64,000 nucleotides of DNA. Source: Proteromonas lacertae. Lineage: Eukaryota > Sar > Bigyra > Opalinata > Proteromonadidae. The stretch covers positions 124,001 to 188,000 of the forward strand of contig NGBS01001168.1 in assembly GCA_002245135.1 (NCBI GenBank). Reading direction: 5' to 3'. Position numbers and translations under genes: made by a program. Positions 25,633-38,000 of the stretch are shown here, one piece after another. The first letter of the stretch is position 1. Every line of letters begins with the position of its first letter. The notes beneath the pieces are model-generated. The model was not told the origin of the DNA. It saw only the letters and a list, made by a program, of their open reading frames with translations, and did not search any database.

Positions 25633-26648
25633 TTGGAAGAGAAACATTGTATTTCATTTGTTTATATTTGTAATAGTAACAGTTATTTTACTATATTTAT
25701 TACTATTTTCTCCTCGTTCTTTTTAATCATTTATTTGAAGCAAGAAGAAATGGTATATGTACCATACCAAGAGGCATTACCAGGCCCATTGATGCTAAAT
25801 CCAATCGGGTTTAGAAATCCTCAAGAAGTTAATTTGCATTATGAAGATATATCAATCACATGTCCTGATGGAGTTAAATTAAATGCTTGGTTCATAGGTC
25901 AAGAAGATAGAGAACTTCGTTCCAATTGTTTTACAGTGTTATATTTCCATGGAAATGCAGGAAATATAGGAACAAGATTACCATATGCAAAACAACTATA
26001 TGATGAGATGAAAGTGAATATGTTATTAGTGGATTATAGAGGATATGGAAATAGTGAAGGTTATCCTAGTGAAATTGGCTTGCAGAGAGATTCAATTGCT
26101 TCGTTAGAGTATTTGAAAAGTAGAAATGACATTAATACAAACAGTATATTTATTTTGTTTATATTGTATTATAAATAGAAATAATTGTATTTGGGAGATC
26201 AATAGGTGGTAATGTTGCAGTATATTTAGCTTCATTATATTCAGTATTTTATAAAAACAATTATATTTATTTTATTAAATAGAATGATTTAAGTGGAATA
26301 ATCATTGAAAATTCATTTTCATCAATTGCTGATATGGGAATATCCCTTTTTCCTTTGTTAAAGTTTATTAAGTTCATATTACCTTTTTTCCTATTCAGCA
26401 ACTGGAATAGTATTAGAAAAATACCAAAAATCATATGTCCAATGTTGTTATTATGTTCAAAACATGATGATGTTGTTCCGCATGAACAAATGATGAAGAT
26501 TGTTGATACTGCCAAAAATCGAAAAGATTGTTTGACTGTTGTGCATTTGTTTGAACATGGAAATCATAATACTATTCCTGAAGCAAATCCACAAGAATAT
26601 GTAGAGCAATGGAGATCATTTATGAATATTTTAGAAAAAAGAGAATAA
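25633..26648 (+). CDS. ABHD13: ABHD13/Bem46-type membrane-anchored hydrolase
   Basis: A hydrophobic N-terminal anchor (FTIFITIFSSFFLIIYL) is followed by an alpha/beta hydrolase domain like ABHD13/Bem46. Motifs are FTVLYFHGNAGNIGTRL (oxyanion hole), MLLVDYRGYGNSEGYPS, the nucleophile elbow VFGRSIGGNV, acidic CSKHDDVVP, and catalytic histidine in EHGNHN. Introns 26144-26178 (35 bp) and 26244-26282 (39 bp) rejoin in frame. The Bem46 family sits on endomembranes or plasma membrane; its substrates are poorly known. No ATG precedes the anchor in the first listed exon, so the start is uncertain. An upstream exon, spliced by an intron that opens near 25617 and ends near 25676, is possible. Confidence 0.85.
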
Positions 26649-26811
26649 TTTTTTATAATTTAAAGTATTTGTGATTTTTTAACGTGTTATTTATGATTTT
26701 TGGGTGAATTTTGAAATTAAAAGAAAAATGATCGTTTCATTTATCAAGCCTTTGACAAACTGTAACTGCTTGATTTTGAATTAAATAATTATTGCACTTT
26801 GCCAATAAGAA

Positions 26812-29800
26812 ATGGATCCAGACCCACTCAAGAGCAGTCCTCTAATGAACCGCATTCATAAAAGAAATGCAGATGAGCTAAGACGTAATTCAGTATTTTT
26901 TAATGGTTTATTCTTCATTATTTCAATAGATAAGTCCAGGCAGACGTTCTATTACCGAAAATTCTAATAAGCCAAGAGTAGATGTAGGAAGACCAACCAC
27001 ATCTCGAAAAATACCAAATCCAAACCCTGATGTTTATTGTGATTATGTTGTACAATCCCCACCATCACAAAGAAATAAGAAGTATTATATTTGCAATTTT
27101 ATACCTCTAATAGTGCAAGAGAAGAATTAATTTTAGATTATGATTCAAAATCAACAGAGAGCTATGAAGATATTAACAAGAAGATTGATGAAGCAGGAGC
27201 TAATGATGTATATTGAAATAAATAATTAATTTTATAGTTATCAATACTTACATCCTATTTACAGAAATTAGCAAACAGAGTTGATTCAATAGAAACAAAA
27301 CTTACAGAAAACAAACAAAATCAAGATTCTATCAAGCGCAAACGAGCCGCATCACCTTATGCATTTTATGCACCAGAAACAAAGACAGGAGATACAGAAT
27401 CTGAAGATAATAACAACCGTTCATCATCCTCTGAAGAACAAGGAGAAGAAGAAAAAGATAATGATGATGATGATGATGAAGCAGGTGAAGAAAGTGAATC
27501 AGGTGGTGAAGAAAGCAGTAGTGCAGAAGCAAACAGTGATGATGATAATAATAATAATGAAAAAGATCCAAGTCCAAGTGATGAAGACAGTGAAAGTGAT
27601 ATTCCAATAGAAAGTAAATCACCATATCGATCAACTAAAGAGATATATAAAGATTATGAGAAAGTACAGCAGTTATTCCAAAGCTTGAATAATATTTTAC
27701 CAACCTTAACACCAGAACAAAAGAAAGATACAATTTCAAGAATGGAAGAGTTGATAAAGATAAGTGATTCATTGAAACAAGAACACACATTATCGTCAGC
27801 TTGGGAAGAAAGAAATACACCTGTACATCAACGTGTTATAAGTTCAACCAATGATAATCAAGATAATCAAGAAGAAGAAGAGGAGGAGGAAGAAGAATAT
27901 AACCCTGAGAATAACAATTATCAAAGACAACAACAATTACAACAGAAACAACAACAACAATATCGTAATGATCAAGAAGAAAGAAGAGAAAAAGAAGATA
28001 ATAGAAGAATAGAACAACAACAACAACAACAACAACAATCTCCAATCAAGATGAGATCTGCAGCTGAAATTAGTAATGATATAAAACAAGTTCATATGTT
28101 ATTTGCTGCATTAAAAGAATCATTAACAATCTGTAAAACTAGTGATTGGAGTAATCACATAATGTCAATATTTTCTGAAAGATTTGAAGAATTAGGTAAT
28201 GAATTAAGAAATGCTGAACAATATTATAAAGACCATCCAATGACTCCTGAAAAGAAAAGAGCATCATTAACAGCAGCCACATCTCAACAACAACAACAAC
28301 AGAATAATAATGATAATAAGAAGTTTATGACTCCAACTATTAGAATACCACCAGCTAAACCAACTGAAGATGTCAATGTTCCATTGTCATGTCCAGCAAA
28401 GACAAGAAATCAAAATATTAAGCCAACATATGATCCATTACAAAGATTTAAAGATAATAATGAGAATGACAATGACAATGATAATAGAAAGAATGAAAGT
28501 CATTCTTTCTCACAACGTTTCAATTATGATGATGATATTGACAGTTATGGTAATGAAGAACCACCAAGACCTCATTCTGAACCAACTCTTGAAGAAGTTG
28601 ATGAGAAATTAGATAGTGATAATGATAATGATAATAATTATTATGATTTACCTCCACCATCTTCTCAACCATCAAGAGTACAACAGAAACAACAATCAAT
28701 GAATGAAGAAAGATCCAAATTAACTGCGTATTCAAATGAAGAACAAGTTCTGAGTAATGAAATTGAAACATTGCAACAAGAATTTATACAATTACAAAAG
28801 GATTTAGGTAATGCCAAAACACCTGAAGAAAGACAACAGATTGTATATAGACTGATGGATTTAGAAGGTAGATTCAAAACTTTAAATCAAAAAATGAGTG
28901 ATTTAACTAATAATATACAAGGAAAGAGAGAAAGAACTGAAAAGGATATTAAAAAGGATATTCAGTTATGTTTTGCTGAATTTAGACAATTAAAAGATGA
29001 ATTAGAATATGCTTCAGAATCAAGAAAGAGTGAAATAGTGAAGAGATTAATGCAAATTAAAACAGAAATGGATGAATTAGCGGATGAATTACAGGAATTA
29101 AACAGCAGTAGTGTATTTTCAGCACCATCTATTCAACCAAGCACACTCAGACAACAAGCCCAACAACAGAAACAATTAAAAAGTAAACAACAACAACAAC
29201 AACAACCATTTACATCATCTAATATAATGGAAAGAATGCAATATATTAAAGATGAATTTACAAAATGTAAAGAAGAATTAAAAACAGCATCCCCACAAGA
29301 AGCTGAAATAATAATGGGAAAAATAAGTGCATTAAATGACGAAGCTGAAGAAATAACCAGAAGTTTAAATGAAAGAAGTAATGAAAATATCAAATATAAA
29401 GCCCAACAAGATGCTAGATCAATGACATATGATGAATTACAAGCCTTAATCGATGATAATGATAAAAAGATCAATGTATTAATCAACAAAATACAAAATA
29501 ATGATGATAATAATAGAAATGGTAGTAATAATGATGATTTAGATGAATATACTAACTTAGTTGAATATAATAAAGCATTACAAGAATGTTTAAATGATAG
29601 AAATGATTCTAATAAAGCTACACCATCCAGTACAACTGCTAATAGTGATGCAGATGATGATATTGAATTGAAAGATTTATATAACAGATTTTTATTATTA
29701 CAAAAGAAAATTGCAACTGCTAAACCTTCAGATTTACCAAAATACAAAGAAGAATTAGTTAATATACAAAGAGATATGGGCAGATTACATACTTCTAAAG

Positions 29801-29813
29801 AATCTGGACCATC

Positions 29814-29862
<49 letters not shown>

Positions 29863-30084
29863 CGTAATGGAGAGGAAGAAGGTGATGATGATGATGATGA
29901 TGATGATACAATACAAAAATTGATTTATTTAGCTGTTCTATCTTCAAAAGATTGTGAAACAATGGAAGAAAAAGAAGGATTCTTCAAACGATATTTCAAT
30001 GAGAAATTAGGAGGTTTAGGCTTTAATGATGTATTAATTAATAAGTTTGTTGATACTGCAATGGAAATAGCCAGATTGCAGTAG
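26812..30084 (+). CDS. Q/N-rich coiled-coil protein, function unknown
   Basis: I do not recognise this protein. It starts MDPDPLKSSPLMNRIHKRNA and has three introns of 37, 32 and 30 bp (26893-26929, 27082-27113, 27208-27237), giving roughly 1,050 residues. A basic, serine-containing head leads to a short coiled coil (DLSILTSYLQKLANRVDSI), then a long acidic stretch with D, E, S and N runs. Further helices follow with several polyQ runs. Three similar helical hairpins can be seen (EFIQLQKDLGNAKTPEE, EFRQLKDELEYASESRK, EFTKCKEELKTASPQEA), each ending near an IVYRLMDLEGR-like helix. They look like degenerate repeats of about 90-100 residues. A long CAA run lies at 29814-29862. The C-terminus is a compact helical segment (YLAVLSSKDCETMEEKEGF). 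A scaffold or cytoskeletal role is a guess. Confidence 0.7.
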
Positions 30085-30205
30085 TCATTAAATAAAATGT
30101 TATGATATATTTTTTATATTATCAATATAATATATATAAACTCTTTTTTTTTTTGATTAATCACAAACACATAATAAAAATAATCTATTATTATTATACA
30201 CTTAA

Positions 30206-31252
30206 TTAATCTGAATCACTATATTCTACTTTCTTCTTTTTACCTTTTGTAAGTTTCTTTTTCTTTAGATACTCCCATCTCTTTATATTTCTACAACAAA
30301 AACAATGTTTCACTATTTTTAATTTATTCTCATTATATGGTTCATGCTTTTTACCATTACCTTTTTGTTTATCTCTTGATAGAAATGACCATAACGGTTT
30401 ATAATGAGCTATTCTCCCACATTTACAAAAACCATTTGTTTTTATTCTTTCTTCTTCTTCCCATGATAATCCTGTTAATTCATCAATTTTTCTATCCATT
30501 GCACATTCTATACATAAAAATGTATATTTTATTTTATCATAAAAACATTTATATAAATTATTTTCTTTGTTACATTTTGAACAAACAACTTTCATTTCTT
30601 CATATTGAAGATACATACTTAATGCTTTTTTGTCATAATCTTTATCTAATCCATAAAATTCAGGATTTAAATTTTTATAATAATATTTGTTTAAAACTGA
30701 AGACGAGTTAATTATTTGAGATAATATACTCTTTGGATCTGATAAACTAGACAATGATGAAAATATATCATCTTCACTATAAGTTTCTTTTGAACCAGTA
30801 GTTATAGATGTAGGATGAGAAGATCTGTCTGCTGGTAATGATGCTGCTGCTGGAAGAGATTCTTCTGTAGCAATAATCTCTGTGTTATATATTGTTTGTG
30901 AAATTGGATTTTGAATAAAAGTAGAGTATTCTGATGATTTTTGTGGAGGAGGACTAGAAGAATCATTATCATATTTCAAACTCATTGAACCAAGTTTCTC
31001 TGATAAGAAATCACTACAGTCTATTCGACTATTTGGTCTAACATTAACACTTCTATCTCTATCTCTTAGAAAATCATTACTATTTACTAACTCATCAGGA
31101 ATTGATTCACTAATATTAATTGATTGAGTGTAATCAACATGTTGTAAATGTTCTCCACCCTTGTTTGTATCAAGATCAGACAGATTGTCTACAAATGCTG
31201 AACTAGTAGAATTACAGGCGTCTTCATCATCTTCTATGAAAGTTGAAAACAT
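30206..31252 (-). CDS. Cysteine-rich family protein, intact copy 1
   Basis: One of a local family with no function I can assign. A long, polar, serine-rich N-terminal half is followed by a C-terminal cysteine domain of about 125 residues. Its order is VCSKCNKENNLYKCF, then FLCIECAMD, then a WEEEE block, then GFCKCGRIAHYKPLWSFLSRDKQ, then HCFCCRNIKRWEYLKKKK. The four cysteine pairs could hold two zinc ions. The second half (C.C..., SF...., C..C) loosely recalls the Stc1 domain of fungal heterochromatin proteins, but this is only a resemblance. The basic lysine tail fits nucleic-acid binding. The ATG at 31250-31252 overlaps an 18-bp palindrome. Confidence 0.78.
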   Translation of the reverse strand: MFSTFIEDDEDACNSTSSAFVDNLSDLDTNKGGEHLQHVDYTQSINISESIPDELVNSNDFLRDRDRSVNVRPNSRIDCSDFLSEKLGSMSLKYDNDSSSPPPQKSSEYSTFIQNPISQTIYNTEIIATEESLPAAASLPADRSSHPTSITTGSKETYSEDDIFSSLSSLSDPKSILSQIINSSSVLNKYYYKNLNPEFYGLDKDYDKKALSMYLQYEEMKVVCSKCNKENNLYKCFYDKIKYTFLCIECAMDRKIDELTGLSWEEEERIKTNGFCKCGRIAHYKPLWSFLSRDKQKGNGKKHEPYNENKLKIVKHCFCCRNIKRWEYLKKKKLTKGKKKKVEYSDSD

Positions 31253-31268
31253 CAAGCTTAAGCTTGAT
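31251..31268. promoter_or_regulatory. Perfect 18-bp palindrome ATCAAGCTTAAGCTTGAT at a start codon
   Basis: The palindrome overlaps the first bases of the start codon of the cysteine-rich gene. A near-identical form, TCAAGCTTAAGTTTGATG, abuts the start codon at 61136-61153 in a family member at the other end of the window. It may be an initiator or a binding site for a dimeric factor. Confidence 0.55.
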
Positions 31269-31485
31269 ATAAAAAATCTTTTGAATATTCTATCTCTATT
31301 ATATTAAGATTAGATGTGAATGATATTATTTCTAATCATAATAATAACTTAACACTGTATAATGGCTATACTAAGGCAAAATTTTGTAAAAAGATGAGAT
31401 TGATTGTTCCACGACAAAAATACATTAAAAATAATCAATTATATACTATATTTATATGAATCAATATTCTCTCTTCTTCTTCTTC

Positions 31486-32477
31486 TTACCATTTCAATTT
31501 GTACTTTTTCTTTTTCTTCAGATATTCCCATCTCTTGTAGTTTCGACAATAAAAACATTGTTTCTCTAGCTTTAATGCATTTTCATTTACAGATACATGC
31601 TTTTTACTGTTAACTGTCTGTTTATCTCTTGATAAAAAACACCATAAAGGTTTATAATGAGCTAATCTTTTACACTTACAAAATCCTTCTATTCTACCTT
31701 TTTCTTCTTCTTCCCATGATAATCCTGCTAAGTCTTCACCATTCTTATTAACTGCGCATTCTACACATAAGAATGAATTATCTTTTTTATCACAAAAACA
31801 TTTATACAAATATTTTTCCTTTCTTACACTCACAACATTTTACCTTTTTATATTCATTTTGAAGGTATTTACTCAGCTGCTTTTTTATCAAAATCAGCTT
31901 TTAATCCATAAAAAACAGGATTTAAATTTCCAGAATATTTGTTTGAAATAGAAGATGAATTGTAAATTTGAAAGATATTCTTTGGATTTGTCAAACTTGA
32001 CAATGATGAATAATCTTCATTTTTATAACTTCCTGTAATGTTTGAAACATCAGAGACAGTTGGAGGTTGAGGAGTTGTGCAAGTTGATAACGACGGCGCT
32101 GGATGTGCTTCTTTTATATCATCAGCTTCTGTGTTATTTAAAGATTCTGCCATAGAAACACAAGTGTGTAATGAAGAGGAGTCTGGAGGTAGATTTATAG
32201 ATATAGAATCATCCTCTAAACCTATAGTGCCATACTCATCACATAAACTGTTACTCTCCTCTAATGGATTTTTTGGTGTAATATCACCACTTATATCCCT
32301 ACATCTCAATAATTCACGGGTGTTGTTTGAATTATCAGGGAGTGTTTGAATATTATCTAATTCTAATGGAAAATGGCAATATTGAATTTTTTCTGCATCA
32401 CTGCCTGTGTCTAGATAATGCAGAGGGTCTATTACTGGTGATCCACTAGCATTATTAGTATATTGTTGATTAATCAT
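31486..32477 (-). pseudogene. Cysteine-rich family protein, frameshifted copy 2
   Basis: Closest to the intact member at 61151, with the same WEEEE, GFCKCKRLAHYKPLW and CFYCRNYKRWEYLKKKK blocks. The frame breaks twice, each time by one extra base: near 31877 (after DFDKKA) and near 31824 (after CCECKK). Skipping those bases restores LSKYLQNEYKKVKCCEC and KEKYLYKCFCDKK, which align without gaps to the intact copies. Upstream, an ATG in the ancestral position (after TTTG, near 32490) is followed after one codon by a stop, so translation would have to begin at the ATG at 32475-32477. It is probably a recent pseudogene unless the base calls are wrong. Confidence 0.7.
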
Positions 32478-32490
32478 AGTTTATTAAAAC

Positions 32491-32509
32491 ATCAAACCCA
32501 AGCTTGGTC
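32491..32509. promoter_or_regulatory. CCAAGCTTGG-containing element upstream of copy 2
   Basis: The string ATCAAACCCAAGCTTGGTC resembles the palindrome at 31251 and the element at 61136. It lies just upstream of the probable start at 32477, in the same relative position as in its relatives. Confidence 0.45.
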
Positions 32510-32689
32510 AAAATAGAAAATTTTTACATAATTTCGACATGGAATCATCATGCAAGTAAAACATTATTATAACTATCGATATGATCTATTCTAGTATCAG
32601 TTTCTATGTCAGTTGATGTTTTCCTACATATTTCCAATTTTTATCTTCACAATAAATATTATCAAATAATTTCAACATTATAAACAATG

Positions 32690-33075
32690 TGATTCAGGAC
32701 TTTATATACATCCATATGTTGCAAACACATTCGTATTCTTATCCTTATCCTTTTCTATTTATAAAACCTATTGTATTGGTTATAAATATGGAGTTTTATT
32801 ACATCCTTTGATATATATATTCGATGCAGCTAAATTCTATTACCGAATTGATTTTTATCATTATATATTGGCTTTATAATCCCTTTCCATAGACAATTTT
32901 TATCATTATTATTATTATTATCATCAATTAAACATTTTATACAAATATTATAATTATATTCCGGTTTTGCACATGACTGTAAGTGTTTTATTTCTTCACA
33001 ACAGTATCTTCACACTATATTCTTTTTAAATCTTTAATAAATTGATATATTTCCAATTTCATGTTTTTATTATCC
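32690..33075 (-). pseudogene. Relic of a cysteine-rich family gene
   Basis: On the minus strand, pieces of the family domain can be read through stops and frameshifts. IYQFIKDLKRI at about 33035-33075 matches the VYEYIKQAKE helix of the copies at 58271 and 59834. CEDTVVKK and KHLQSCAKPEYNYNICIKC follow, aligning with CNVCRKVIKKLHSFGKPKDCVYYCVPC in spacing, then NCLWKG and a CNKTPYL-like piece. At least two stops and one +1 shift interrupt it. A TCAAGCTTTT element at about 33925 may mark its old promoter. Confidence 0.55.
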
Positions 33076-34039
33076 TTTAGATTATGATCAGGGAATATAA
33101 TTCATCATAACTACCTGACAATTGTATTGTAAGCAATAGTTCATCTTTTATTGATGTTTATCAACGTGTTAATAGTGACAAAAATGGTGATGGTTGATAA
33201 ATGATATTATTTGAATTATTCACATAGAAAAATGACAGATATTTATTTGCAGATCATTAATTAATCATGGTGATAATCCATTATAATAACTAATGAGTAG
33301 AGATAAATGGTGAATTGAAGTATAGTAAATTATCCATTTATTATTTTGGTAAAATTGTAATATTATTGAATGTTGGTTTATATTTCAGTATTCCTTTAAT
33401 CTGTTCAACTTCTTTGATTGTTGAAATGCATTTATTGTATTAGTCAACTAAATTTGATTGAATTAACCATCTTTGATTCACACTATTTATATCCTGTTTT
33501 AAATAATATTTTCTTCCTTAAAATTAATAATCGATTGTGGCGGAAGTGTTTGGTGTTGTATTCAAAGGTGTAATTACTCATTTTTATTCTTTTGAATGTT
33601 TTCGACTGATAGCTTAATTTTCATAACAAGAAGTAATTTGTTTAACAGCATTCAGTATAATATAATCCATTTTGGTTCAAACACAAATTTACATGAACAT
33701 ACCTCCAACTTTATCTATGTTTCTTTTATTTCATATATAATTCAAGTTTTATTTAAACTGATATCATCTGTACTATTATCTCAATAATTCAATTAGAAAT
33801 TATCTTATGTTGAATGTAATGAAATAGCTACAATACGTTTGTTTGATTTTATTTGATTATATACAAATAAATAACTACTTAAAGAGCTCTGTAAACACCA
33901 TTACTCTTAATTTGAATAAAAAAGCTTGACAAAAGATTTGAGTAAAAATTATTTTTATGTATATCTACACATTCCGTAAATATAACAACCAATTTCATAA
34001 ATTCAATAAACAAAATCTAAAATTATAAAATATAAATAT
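33076..34039. other. AT-rich stretch without a supportable gene
   Basis: No reading frame here has family similarity or an intron pattern that I can support. It probably holds the eroded N-terminal half of the relic gene and its promoter. The element AAAAGCTTGACAAAAG lies near 33921-33936. Confidence 0.5.
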
Positions 34040-35260
34040 TTAATTTTCTCCAGAAGTACGATTAATGTTATTCACAGATTCTAATGGTTTGAAAGAGTCA
34101 TTTTTTGCTTCTGGAGGAGGTGGTAATTGTTGTTGCTGTTTCTGTTCTTGTTTTTGTTGTTGTGGAATTGAAGATAATCTTGATCTTCTTTCATATATTT
34201 CACTTAATCGATTTTCATCAATCTTAGGTAATGGTGTAGTACACATACTTCTACATCCATTATCATTCTTTTCAATTCTCAATAAAGACTCTACTTTAGC
34301 TCTACAAACTGGACATTTATTAGTTTGTAATCTCAAAGCCATACTACATTCTGAACATAAACAAATATGCCTACATGGCAATAATATTGTATTCTTTGGA
34401 GCTGACATACAGATAAGACAATCTTTACCTTCATCTAATCCAAATACTTCATTTACTATATAACCATAATGACTTACGTGAATCTTTTGTTTAATTACTT
34501 GACAAGTTAAACCAGTATCAGATCCACTATTTACATAATAATTATATATATATATATATATATATAATACATAAATGTTAAATATGTTAATAATGAAGAG
34601 GAAGATCCTTCTTCTCTATGTAACATTCCATATAAATTCATATTAATATAAGTGATGGAGATAATCATCGGATATATATTTGGATCTATGTTTTGTTCAT
34701 ATTCAATTCTATTAGATGGGAATTCTTTTGGATGAAATATTAAATTATGTTGTGAAGAATCAAATGTTTGATTTAAGCCAGCTTTACAGGTAATAACGGT
34801 TGGACTAGTTCTTTTCTCACCTTCATTATTTGGTAATAGTTCAAGTGATGTTGTTTCATGTTTTGATCCTTCTGATTCTTTTACAACAAAGAAACTATAA
34901 CAAATAATATAATATTATTGTTATTAATACAAGCTTATATTCACATCAACATTTGCATCATATTTAAATTGTATTGTAAAATCATCTTCATCTTCAGATA
35001 TCATGTTTATATTAAACGATTTTGGATCTACCATAAAATTGTTCTTGTAATGTCTAATTTTTGTAGGATTCGCCTAATCAGAAAATTAGAATTACTAATA
35101 ATACAGAAGGTATTTTAGGAGCAAAAAGTGACCAACCATTTCTTTGACCAGCCATCATTCTCACTTGATCTGGTGAATAAAACTGTGTAGCTATATGATA
35201 TATGTTAACTGATATACGTTGTTCAAAGTCAGATATTGCATTACTAAAAGCAGCACCCAT
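34040..35260 (-). CDS. MGRN1/LOG2-type RING E3 ubiquitin ligase, copy 1
   Basis: The start is MGAAFS, a fit to the N-myristoylation consensus (Gly2, Ser6), as in plant LOG2 and animal MGRN1. The domain that precedes the RING in this family follows (IRHYKNNFMVDPKSFNIN, IQFKYDANVDVNISFFF, TCKAGLNQTFDSSQ, NIDPNIYPMIISITYI). Then comes a C3HC4 RING: CLICMSAPKNTILLPCRHICLCSEC...CPVCRAKVESLL. A Q- and P-rich tail ends the protein. Introns of about 29, 36 and 41 bp rejoin in frame. Relatives ubiquitinate membrane proteins and receptors. The TCAAGCTT element lies about 40-50 bp upstream of the start (near 35308). A paralogue is immediately upstream on the same strand. Confidence 0.88.
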
Positions 35261-35411
35261 ATCTTACACAAAACAAAGAAAACACTTTTTTTCTAAACCA
35301 AAAAGCTTGATTCTGTTTGAATGATTCCAAACTGAAATGCAGAAGAACAAATAGAAATATGGTATATTTTATACAATTAATACATAAAATAGAATATAAA
35401 AAATACAATAA

Positions 35412-36394
35412 TTAATCTAAATTTACTATTAAGGATGATTCAATTTCACTTCTACACAAGGGACATATATTGGTATTAGCTCTAATCTGCATACAACATT
35501 CATTACACAAACAATAATGTCTACATGGGAATATCACAGTGTCTCTCTTTTGAGACAAACATACAACACAATCTGTCCCTTCAGAGTTATTAATTCCATA
35601 GATTTCTTTCAAATAGTATCCATGATCCATAATATGTATTTTTTGTTTTATTAATTCCAATTTAGGAGCGTTAGTAGGAGATCTACATAATAATCATAAC
35701 TACAAATATACAAAACAGTAAAATAGGATAATTGTGATGTAATTGTTGGACTAGAAATACCTGTGAGTGGATACATTGGATTTCTAATTGCAACTATTAA
35801 TGGATAGTTATTTCTATCAGCAGATAATAATTTAGGATTTGATGGTAATGAAAATGGAACTTCCACCTTCTGTGTATCTACAACAATTGATTCTCCCTAT
35901 AATATAATATATATATATGAATATGCTTTAGAAAATGTCTGAATTAATGGAAAAGGCCTTCCATCTGGATTTATAGGAGTTAACTGTATTGTTTCAAGAT
36001 TAGATCCAACGGTTTCACTTGCTAAAAAGTATCTACAAGTTAATAACAAGAATGAAATACATTTCAACTTGACATTCTATCGATGCTTCTATTTCAAATG
36101 ATATAAAAAATTGATTTGACCCATTATTGGTAAATTTAATAGTATCGTTTTTGAAATAAAAGTCATTATGAACATGAGTAGCATTCATAGTTCCTCCCTT
36201 TAATATACAACGATATTTATACAACTGATATATCTGGAGCTGGTCTATTTTCATGTGGTACTTGATATGGTGAATTTCTATTTACACTTCCTGAATTAAC
36301 AAATTGCGGTGCTATTGTAAATGTTATTCTATAGAATATATATACGAGGAATTCTATCCTCTCTAAATGCTTCTTCTGAATAGAAACTCCCCAT
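35412..36394 (-). CDS. MGRN1/LOG2-type RING E3 ubiquitin ligase, copy 2
   Basis: I place the start at 36392-36394 (MGSFYSEEAFRED), because it gives a myristoylation site and leads through a 34-bp intron into PPPQFVNSGSVNRN and VPHENRPAPDISV. A 25-bp intron precedes GGTMNATHVHNDFYFKN, the conserved strand that follows the PAP motif in MGRN1. Later pieces are EIEASIECQVEMYF and LSADRNNYPLIVAIRN. The RING is CVVCLSQKRDTVIFPCRHYCLCNEC...CPLCRSEIESSL, all zinc ligands present. Unlike copy 1 it lacks the Q-rich tail and stops soon after the RING. The two genes have diverged strongly, so the duplication is not recent. Confidence 0.82.
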
Positions 36395-36487
36395 TTTTTA
36401 CGAAAAGAAGAAGAATTTTCATACACCCAATTCAGTCATTACATAGTAAAAAGAATATAAGGAAATAAAAAAAAATGTAACTTCTAT

Positions 36488-37840
36488 TTATATGTAAACC
36501 TGCAAATTTGAATGTTTTCTTTCAATCGATTGTAATAATAACTGAATACTATTTGTATCAGAAAAATCATTACCTTTTACATCCAATATTCTCAATTTTG
36601 ACAAAGATTCATCATATATAGGTAAAATCAAATAGTTTATACCTTGTGAACTTATACGATTAGCTAAACACAAATACAAATAAACCAATAATAAAGATAC
36701 ATTCAATGTAAATCTCTTCTAAATAAGGAAAGAATTTTCTTTGGATTAATTGAACAAAATCCATCAATCCTTTTGAAGATAAAAAGTTGTTATTCAAATT
36801 CATAACTTTCAAACTTGAAGCACATTTCATACTTTCACCTAGAAAGCGGAATGAATCAGGATTTAATTGATTTGACTCTAAGTTTAATAATTCTAAAAAC
36901 ATTAATGATTCACTTAATAATTCACCTAAATATCTCATTCCATCTTCTGTTAAATAAATTGATGATAAATCCAATGTCGTAAGACGTAAAGATAATGGAA
37001 ATGGTTTACTTGGATTCAACTCTTCAATCTCTATTGACATATATGATTTAGACTAATTGACAATACTATTTATTAGTTTATTTGTAATGTTAAACCTATC
37101 CACTTTAAGTGATCTTGCATATCTTGTTAAAGGAGTTGATGAACTCTTTGATAATATACGTGCCATTTCCTTTAATCCATTACTTCTAATGTTATTTCCA
37201 CTTATATATAATTCTCGAATATTTGGACAAAAATAGAGTGTATATAAAATTGGTTTTATTGATCTTTCAGTAAGAGTATTGTGAGATAAATTCAGTGAAT
37301 ACAATCCTATAAACTTTCCTAATTGCAGTACTTTGAGAATAAAATATAACCCATTATCTGATATATAATTATCTAATTAATGAAATATAGAGTAAAGTAC
37401 TTGAAATATCTAATGAAAATGGATATTTAACTGACAAGCGACACAAAAATTGAGATAATGGCTGCATACAAGCATCATTCAAATTGTTATCTATAAATAT
37501 GTTAGGATATATACTTGTTAATTGCAGTTCTCCTAATTCATCAAGCTTTAACAAAGCAAATTGACCAAATAATATCTGATAGTTTGTATATAAATTATCA
37601 CCTTAACGATATTAGTATATATTGTTACATTTTATTTTTTGAACATGTTTATATGACATTAAAACACATAATAATGAATTTAAATCATTATCACTTAATG
37701 TACCTAACAAATAACTCATTCATAGTATTACCTGTTAATTCAATGATTGAATCATTTGCTGATCTGTTTATGAACAAGGCATCAACTGCATTATTACCTG
37801 TTGTAGGTAATATATCATCGTTAGGCATTAAAACTTCCAT
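36488..37840 (-). CDS. Leucine-rich repeat (RI-type) protein
   Basis: The start is MEVLMPNDDILPTTGNNAVD. At least six introns of 27-52 bp rejoin in frame. The body is made of ribonuclease-inhibitor-type repeats: SLNLSHNTLTERSIKPI, ELYISGNNIRSNGLKEM, TLDLSSIYLTEDGMRYL, LLNLESNQLNPDSFRFL, VMNLNNNFLSSKGLMDF and ILDVKGNDFSDTN. No nucleotide-binding, RING or membrane part is seen, so this is a free LRR scaffold, perhaps ciliary (several axonemal proteins look like this) or cytoskeletal. It ends 94 bp before the start of the second RING gene on the same strand. Confidence 0.75.
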
Positions 37841-38000
37841 TGCTTCAAAAAAACACGACTATTAGATTATACTGACTATTATATACTGTTATAATATGTA
37901 TATTGAATATAACATTAATTTATAAGAAAATATCAATTATGAAGTATTTTCAATTAAATCAAAATTCAAACACTGTTATGTTAATAACAATAAATAAAAT

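Noticed and set aside
29133-29747. Minus-strand open frame opposite the Q/N-rich coiled-coil gene
   Set aside because: Leucine/serine/cysteine-rich shadow of CAA and GAA codons; no independent support.
33596-33787. Small open frame at 33596
   Set aside because: No similarity, no intron context, hydrophobic composition expected from AT-rich noncoding DNA.
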